Positions 58,853 to 64,000 of a DNA stretch of 64,000 bases are shown one piece after another. Under the pieces are notes generated by a model, which was not told where the DNA came from, did not search any database, and saw only the letters and a program-made list of their open reading frames with translations. The number at the start of each line of letters is the position of its first letter. Position 1 is the stretch's first letter. The position numbers were made by a program, and so were the translations under genes. Source of the DNA: Pseudopedobacter sp044361595. Its GTDB lineage: Bacteria > Bacteroidota > Bacteroidia > Sphingobacteriales > Sphingobacteriaceae. The DNA lies in NCBI GenBank assembly GCA_044361595.1, contig JBIKIN010000010.1, forward strand, positions 75,232-139,231, read 5' to 3'.

Positions 58853-59116
58853 GTTACAAAGTAAACTATTTGATTTTACATTAGTCTACCAATAAATTAT
58901 TTTAATCTTTATTGACACCTTTTTGATTTTCCTATCGTCTAATGAACAAGAAGGGTTTAATATCGTTCTTAGTTCTTATATCAATATGATAAATTATCAT
59001 TACCTATTATCGCCAAATAGTATTTCATTATTTGATGATAATAAAAAATATAAATAGATAATGAAATTAAATATTGAAGCGTTAATAAAACATTAATTCA
59101 TTTTAAACTAAAAATC

Positions 59117-60454
59117 ATGAGCAGAAGCACTCAAAAAATAATCTCGGCTATTGGAATAATTGCTGTGATTTGGAGCTTTAGCTTTCAAAAAGCTGAGGCA
59201 AAACCAAACCGAAATATTTCTTTACAAGTTTTTTACGACGAGCTATCTTACTACGGCGAGTGGTATGAGAATCCAGACTATGGTTATGTATGGCGCCCTG
59301 ATGTAAATAGAGACTTTAGACCATATTATACCAATGGACATTGGGTAATGACAGAATTTGGAAATACTTGGGTTTCTGATTATGAATGGGGCTGGGCTCC
59401 TTTCCATTACGGAAGATGGTTTTACGACAGATACGATGGCTGGATTTGGACACCAGATACCGAATGGGGTCCTGCTTGGGTAACTTGGAGAAGTGGCGGT
59501 GGTTATTATGGATGGGCACCATTAGCACCTCGTATCAGTATTAATATTGGAAGAAGATATAATGTGCCTGATAATTATTGGGTATTCATTCCTCAAAGAT
59601 GCATTTATTATCCATCTTACAGCAGGTATTGGGAGCCAAGACGCAATGTTTATATTGTACAAAGAACTACCATCATTAATAACTATTACACCAACAGAAA
59701 TGTAAGGTATTACACAGGGCCAAGAGCTGATGATATTAGAAGAGCAACGAGGCAAGACGTTCCTATTTACAGAGTTGCAGACAATGTAAGACCTGGTGCT
59801 GTTACCGTAGATAGAAGTACTGTTAACATTTATAGACCTGATGTAAGCAGAGATGATAAAGCGGCCCCAAGAGTAGTAGCAAGCAATAACGGAAGACCAA
59901 CTAGAAACGATAATAGCGGAACTAGAACTAGTGATAGTAATAATGGTAGCTATAACGGAGGAAATTCTAATAGACCACAAACTGTTGATAGACCTACAAG
60001 AACTAGTGACGATAGAATAAACCGTGTTGAGCCAAGACCAGATGGTAATAATGATAACGTTCGCCCGGATGTGAGTAGAACTAGTCCTTCATCAGGTAAT
60101 AGCAATAATGGGACCTATAATCCACAAAGAAATGATAGACCTGTAGTTGATAGAAATAGTTCTCCAAGTTCTAATAACGGTGGAAGTAATAGACCCGATG
60201 TAGATAGAAGTAATTCTTCTAGGGATAATACTCCGGCTCCTACACCTTCTAGAACTGAAAGACCAGAACCTAGTAGAAGTACACCTTCTTCGCCGTCTTC
60301 ATCTAGCAGAGGAAACGCACCAAGTGGTAATAGCAGCAGCCGACCAAGCAGAAGCGAAAATACACCCGCTAAAAGTGTAGATAGATCTGCCACTCCATCT
60401 TCAAGTAGTAGAGATCAAGGTAACCAAAGTGGAAGACCTACTAGAGGTAATTAG
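59117..60454 (+). CDS. Secreted DUF6600-type protein with Ser/Arg/Asn-rich tail
   Basis: A protein of 445 residues. It has a signal peptide (to about residue 28), then a Tyr/Trp-rich domain with repeats of the form YGYVWRPDV, TWVSDYEWGWAPFHYGRW and GWIWTPDTEWGPAWVTWR, typical for DUF6600. From about residue 205 on, the chain is low complexity (Arg, Asn, Ser, Pro, Thr), with repeated RPDV and RNDR motifs. It is likely an exported, surface or matrix protein; function unknown. A strong terminator follows. Confidence 0.82.
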   Translation: MSRSTQKIISAIGIIAVIWSFSFQKAEAKPNRNISLQVFYDELSYYGEWYENPDYGYVWRPDVNRDFRPYYTNGHWVMTEFGNTWVSDYEWGWAPFHYGRWFYDRYDGWIWTPDTEWGPAWVTWRSGGGYYGWAPLAPRISINIGRRYNVPDNYWVFIPQRCIYYPSYSRYWEPRRNVYIVQRTTIINNYYTNRNVRYYTGPRADDIRRATRQDVPIYRVADNVRPGAVTVDRSTVNIYRPDVSRDDKAAPRVVASNNGRPTRNDNSGTRTSDSNNGSYNGGNSNRPQTVDRPTRTSDDRINRVEPRPDGNNDNVRPDVSRTSPSSGNSNNGTYNPQRNDRPVVDRNSSPSSNNGGSNRPDVDRSNSSRDNTPAPTPSRTERPEPSRSTPSSPSSSSRGNAPSGNSSSRPSRSENTPAKSVDRSATPSSSSRDQGNQSGRPTRGN

Positions 60455-60472
60455 TTAAATCATCAAACAAAA

Positions 60473-60504
60473 AAAAGCTCCTTGATACGATTCAAGGAGC
60501 TTTT
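60473..60504. terminator. Terminator downstream of the DUF6600 gene
   Basis: A 13-bp perfect stem AAAAGCTCCTTGA with its complement around a 6-nt loop, with A-run and T-run on the two sides. It may also act for the convergent desaturase gene at 60552. Confidence 0.88.
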
Positions 60505-60551
60505 GTATTTTATGAAATTGACTAAATTTTAAAGCCAATTCATGATTAAAT

Positions 60552-61280
60552 TTATGCTTTTCTAAATCTTATAATTCTTAACCAATGCATTAATTTCATG
60601 ATAGGATAAACGGGATCAACCTCGAACCATTTTTTACCAAAATTTGGACTGTTAGGATACATATGGTGATTGTTTTGAAATAACTCTCCTAACATAAAGA
60701 AATCAAAAGGAGTTGTATTTTTAGATTTATCGTTATTATCGAAATTAGAATAACCGTATTTGTGCCCACACCAATTAACAATAGCTCCGTGTAATGGACC
60801 CATTACAATATGAAAAGGTAAAAGTAACCACATCCACCATTGGGTTGCAAAAACAAAATAAAATGCCACATATCCTACAGCAAACAAAGTTCTTGAGATC
60901 ATAGATGTACCTAAATTATCTATAAACTTCCACTCTGCATACTCACCTCTAAACTGAGGCTCGGGCAAAGCTAAATCCTTTTCAAAAACTTGATAATGCC
61001 CTCTTGTATTCCACATCATTTGAAAAACATCTTCAAAAAAATGGGGGGAATGGGGGTCTTTCTCAGTATCGCTAAATGCATGGTGCATACGGTGCATAAT
61101 GGCATAGGCTTTTGGTTTTAAGTAAGATGCGCCTTGGCCGATGTAAGTTAAGATATAAAAAAACTTATACCAAAACGAGTTTAAGCTAAACATTTTATGC
61201 GAAGCGTATCTATGTAAAAAGAAAGTTTGAACAAATAGGGAAATGAACCAATGAGCAATAAAGAAAATGATAATGTACAT
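60552..61280 (-). CDS. Fatty acid (acyl-CoA type) desaturase
   Basis: A protein of 242 residues. The three histidine boxes are HRYASH (23-28), HRMHH (63-67) and QNNHH (about 203-207), with four hydrophobic segments. It belongs to the membrane diiron delta-9 desaturase group, which introduces a double bond into long acyl chains. It is shorter than many members but the core is complete. Single gene; convergent with the DUF6600 gene. Confidence 0.88.
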   Translation of the reverse strand: MYIIIFFIAHWFISLFVQTFFLHRYASHKMFSLNSFWYKFFYILTYIGQGASYLKPKAYAIMHRMHHAFSDTEKDPHSPHFFEDVFQMMWNTRGHYQVFEKDLALPEPQFRGEYAEWKFIDNLGTSMISRTLFAVGYVAFYFVFATQWWMWLLLPFHIVMGPLHGAIVNWCGHKYGYSNFDNNDKSKNTTPFDFFMLGELFQNNHHMYPNSPNFGKKWFEVDPVYPIMKLMHWLRIIRFRKA

Positions 61281-61649
61281 GAAGTGTGTTAAAATATTAG
61301 GGTTTTATTATGCCTTAAAGTTAAAAACTAAATCGTAAAAAATTATTAGAATTAATGATTTAACGGATTTATTACACTTTATGGCATTGATTAAAGAACG
61401 AAATTACCAAAAGATAGTTTTAAAAAACTTCTTTAAACAATAAAAAGCTGGTGTATTTGAATTCAGTTTTAACTGATTTAATAGCAAAATACTGCTTATT
61501 CACTAGCGTACAAGATGTTTTGTAAGGCTTCATCATTTCGGGTTTGTAGCATATAATTTCATTGTGTTATTATAAAAACCTAAAAATAGACATCACAAAA
61601 AAAGGAGAACTAAAAGCTCTCCTTTCTGAAATTATACTTTCATTAAAAG
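61281..61649. other. Intergenic region between aminopeptidase and desaturase genes
   Basis: About 370 bp, AT-rich, without a coding frame. It should hold the desaturase promoter (minus strand), and the aminopeptidase terminator lies at its right end. No other structure was seen. Confidence 0.5.
61596..61625 (-). terminator. Terminator after the M1 aminopeptidase gene
   Basis: On the minus strand AAAGGAGA pairs with TCTCCTTT around a 9-nt loop and is followed by a run of seven T residues, about 25 bp after the stop. Confidence 0.82.
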
Positions 61650-63650
61650 TTACTTAGCACTTTTCCACACATCATTAGCTGTGTTTACATCGGGTAGAAC
61701 ATGTTCTGGATCAAAAGTTACAGAAGCAATTTCTTCTGTTGATGGATATTTGAAAGTCCAAACGTTATTACGTTCCCAAACTTCTACTGGTAATTTGATG
61801 GTTTCTTTTTTGCCGCTTGCAGTTACAATTTCTAAAATGATAGGTAGAGGCATTTTCTCTTTGCACTCAATAGTAATCATAGCGCCATTCTTCGCATCGC
61901 TTTTTATGTAAGAAACATTGTTTACAGCAATATCTGCTTTCCAATTATTCTGAAACCATCCTCTCCAAAACCAAGCTAAATTTTCGCCAGCCACATTTTC
62001 CATGGTTCTAAAAAAATCGTTTGGAGTAGGATGTTTAAAAGCCCATCTTTCTATATAGGCAGAAAATGCTCTATCAAATCGCTCTGGACCTAAAATTTGA
62101 TCCCTTAATAGGCTTAAGCCAATTCCCGGCTTGTAATAACATAGTAAACCAATATGAGATTCCTTCATATTATCTGGACTTACCATAATAGGTTCTAAAA
62201 CAGGATTAGTTAAAACAGTTGCCAAACGGTGCATATCTTGCTTTCCTTTTGGCGCATATTCTCCATTATTAAAATCTTCGGTTGTTAAAAAATTGATAAA
62301 AGTATTAAATCCCTCATCCATCCAAGCGTATAAACGTTCGTTAGAACCTACCACCATAGGGAACCAGTTATGACCAAACTCGTGGTCGGTTACGCCCCAT
62401 AAATCATCTCCTTTAGATTTCCAGCTACAAAAAACAATACCTGGATATTCCATTCCACCTTCGTTACCAGCCACGTTGGTAGCAGCAGGGTAAGTATACT
62501 CGAACCATTTTTTAGAGTTAAACTCGATAGATTTTTTGGTGTATTCGGTAGATCTACCCCAAGCATCTTTTCCATCGCTCTCTACCGGATAGGCAGATAT
62601 AGCCATAGATTTTTTACCGCTTGCTAAATTCATTTTAGCAGCATCGATAATAAATGCAGGTGAAGAAGCCCAAGCTACATCACGAGAGTTTATTAATTTA
62701 AATTTCCAAGTCAATTCCTTTTTACCTGCTGGACGTGAGGCAGGGTCAGTCACTTCTTTAGCAGAGCGAATGATTACCGTTGCATCACTATTTGCTGCTG
62801 CTTCCCATCTTTTTACTTGTTCTGCAGTGTAAACATCTTTCGGGTTTTGTAATTCGCCAGAGCAAACCACAATATGATTTGATGGAGCAGTGATGTTAAT
62901 TTCAAAATCTCCATATTCTAAATAAAACTCGCTAGGACCAGTATAAGGAATGGTGTTCCAACCACTCACCTCATCATAAACAGACATACGTGGATACCAC
63001 TGCGCCATGGTAAAAATTTTACCATTTTTAGTTTGCAAAACTCCCATTCTATCGCTTCCATACTCAGGAGAAACAAAAGAAAAATCTATTTTAAGTTTTA
63101 AAATACCCCCATTTGCTTTTAACTTTTCTGGTAAAAAGATTTGAATACGGGTATCTTCTATCATGTACTTTAAAGCAACATCTTGTGTCTTCCCGTTTAA
63201 ACTCAATAATTTTACCGATGATAAATTATGCCCACCTTCAAAAACCTGTCCTCGGCTACCATTTCTGCTTCCGGTTGGGGGAATAATTGCGGTTCCACGA
63301 CTATCTTTTTTGAAAAGATTTTGATCTAAACTCATCCAAATAAAATCAAGCTCATCTGGACTGTTATTGGTATAGGTTAAATTCTCTGATCCTGTAATTT
63401 TATTTTCTTCGTTGTTTAAAGATAAGTTTAAAACATAATCTGCTTTGTTTTGCCAATATTGGTGACCCGGCTTTCCGCTTGCGCTACGATAGGTATTACC
63501 ATTTTGGGTATAAAAGTTTGGTTTAAAAGCTTCTACATAGTTATAATTGTTGGTACTAGCTGGAGGTGTAGTGCTTTCTTGTGCCGATGTATTTAAACTA
63601 ATAAACGTTGTAAAAACGCTTAATACGGCTATTAATTTAGTTTTAATCAT
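61650..63650 (-). CDS. M1 family zinc metallopeptidase (exported)
   Basis: A protein of 666 residues with a signal peptide (MIKTKLIAVLSVFTTFISLNTSAQ). The gluzincin site is HEFGHNWFPMVVGSNERLYAWMDEG, that is HExxH-x18-E, and the exopeptidase motif GGMEYPG lies about 30 residues before it. It likely removes N-terminal residues from peptides in the periplasm. The GxMEN motif reads GGMEYPG (Tyr for Asn), which occurs in this Bacteroidota subgroup. It is a single gene with its own terminator. Confidence 0.92.
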   Translation of the reverse strand: MIKTKLIAVLSVFTTFISLNTSAQESTTPPASTNNYNYVEAFKPNFYTQNGNTYRSASGKPGHQYWQNKADYVLNLSLNNEENKITGSENLTYTNNSPDELDFIWMSLDQNLFKKDSRGTAIIPPTGSRNGSRGQVFEGGHNLSSVKLLSLNGKTQDVALKYMIEDTRIQIFLPEKLKANGGILKLKIDFSFVSPEYGSDRMGVLQTKNGKIFTMAQWYPRMSVYDEVSGWNTIPYTGPSEFYLEYGDFEINITAPSNHIVVCSGELQNPKDVYTAEQVKRWEAAANSDATVIIRSAKEVTDPASRPAGKKELTWKFKLINSRDVAWASSPAFIIDAAKMNLASGKKSMAISAYPVESDGKDAWGRSTEYTKKSIEFNSKKWFEYTYPAATNVAGNEGGMEYPGIVFCSWKSKGDDLWGVTDHEFGHNWFPMVVGSNERLYAWMDEGFNTFINFLTTEDFNNGEYAPKGKQDMHRLATVLTNPVLEPIMVSPDNMKESHIGLLCYYKPGIGLSLLRDQILGPERFDRAFSAYIERWAFKHPTPNDFFRTMENVAGENLAWFWRGWFQNNWKADIAVNNVSYIKSDAKNGAMITIECKEKMPLPIILEIVTASGKKETIKLPVEVWERNNVWTFKYPSTEEIASVTFDPEHVLPDVNTANDVWKSAK

Positions 63651-63840
63651 GTTTTTAATTTGAGTTCTTATTTAATGGAGCAATATAATAGTTAATATTT
63701 AGAAATAGTTAATCAACTATTTATTTAGAAATGAAATTCTACACACCATGAGTTTTAAACCCAGATTACGCATTAGAATCAAACAAGGTTTTTCCTTAGA
63801 GATATTTGTGCTTTTCAAGCTTATATTATTTGTCCTTTTA

Positions 63841-64000
63841 ACGGCTCTGCAAGATTGCCTACTTAGCAAAAGCACCAACAACCGTTCACCAATTATTCCG
63901 CCTTGTTTGTTGCGATTAGCACAAAAAGAATTTAAAGCAGAAACTTTGTAGCAACAAACGCCCGCCCGACGGAAAGGCGGGTAGCGGAGAGTTTATTCGG
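63841..64000 (-). repeat. Dispersed repeat, copy B (cut by window edge)
   Basis: In reverse orientation it repeats the blocks of 35507-35690: CCGAATAAACTCTCCGCTA at the window end, then CGTTTGTTGC, CGCAACAAACAAGGCGGA and CTTGCAGAGC. Between the first two blocks this copy carries a 21-nt GC-rich palindrome (63961-63981, CCCGCC...GGCGGG) that is missing in copy A. The open frame at 63748-63951 covers this repeat and is not regarded as a gene. The remaining 63651-63840 is AT-rich and should hold the aminopeptidase promoter. Confidence 0.65.

Noticed and set aside
59522..60393. Open frames antisense to the DUF6600 gene
   Set aside because: They arise from the low-complexity Ser/Arg/Asn codons of the real gene on the plus strand.
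63748..63951. Open frame of 67 codons near the right end
   Set aside because: It reads through the inverted copy of the dispersed repeat and has no domain or homologue that I recognise.

Overview
The window looks like chromosomal DNA of a low-GC Bacteroidota, most likely a Sphingobacteriia/Pedobacter-like organism (inference from gene content). Pointers are the alternative complex III plus aa3 oxidase cluster, a SecG/LptE/miaB-type operon, DUF2461/DUF983/DUF420/DUF2911/DUF6600 families, almost no Shine-Dalgarno sequences, and promoters of the Bacteroidota form TAnnTTTG with an upstream TTG/TTTG. There is one tRNA gene, no rRNA, no CRISPR array and no intact transposase.

Layout. (1) 1-17274, all minus strand: a respiratory supercomplex locus, actABCDEF then ctaC, ctaD, ctaA, ctaB, two subunit III genes, subunit IV, a Sco-like protein without copper ligands, a DUF420 protein carrying an EF-hand-like loop, a small membrane protein, then DUF983 and DUF2461 genes behind their own terminator and promoter. 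(2) 17275-18746: promoter region, a structured repeat, and a deoxyhypusine-synthase-family gene. (3) 18937-24479, plus strand: a tight eight-gene operon that forms a self-contained type II fatty acid synthase (ketoreductase, dehydratase, ACP, ketosynthase, enoyl reductase, phosphopantetheinyl transferase, hydrolase, acyltransferase). (4) 24480-32599: TPR protein, outer-membrane barrel protein, penicillin-acylase-family enzyme, and a BlaI repressor with a BlaR1-type M56 sensor fused to a peptidoglycan amidase; three 20-bp-spaced operators overlay the blaI promoter. (5) 32600-35224: thioredoxin, OmpH-like lipoprotein, nucleoside deaminase, Gfo/Idh/MocA oxidoreductase. (6) 35225-36182: a gene-poor block of repeats. 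(7) 36183-44802: Tex, small secreted proteins, DUF2911, and the ATP-grasp / alpha-E / transglutaminase operon. (8) 44803-45306: a decayed tRNA copy, a GIY-YIG gene that ends inside it, and tRNA-Met. (9) 45460-49659: START-like protein, LptF/G permease, glycosyltransferase, RibBA. (10) 50007-55842, minus: miaB, a four-helix-bundle cassette, sigma-54 activator, LptE-like lipoprotein, a repeat-rich protein and SecG. (11) 56310-63650: MiaE-like hydroxylase, a small membrane protein, a degenerate flavin monooxygenase homologue, an RsmI-like methyltransferase, DUF6600, a fatty acid desaturase and an M1 aminopeptidase. The window ends in an inverted copy of a repeat also found near 35.5 kb.

How it fits together. 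Quinol oxidation by Act feeds electrons to the aa3 oxidase, and heme A for it is made by CtaB and CtaA in the same cluster. MiaB and MiaE act one after the other on the same tRNA base. The least explained parts are the mini FAS-II operon, the BlaR1-amidase fusion with its triple operator, the GIY-YIG/tRNA arrangement, the four-helix-bundle cassette and the covarying repeat. All functional calls come from reading motifs by eye; no database search was run.
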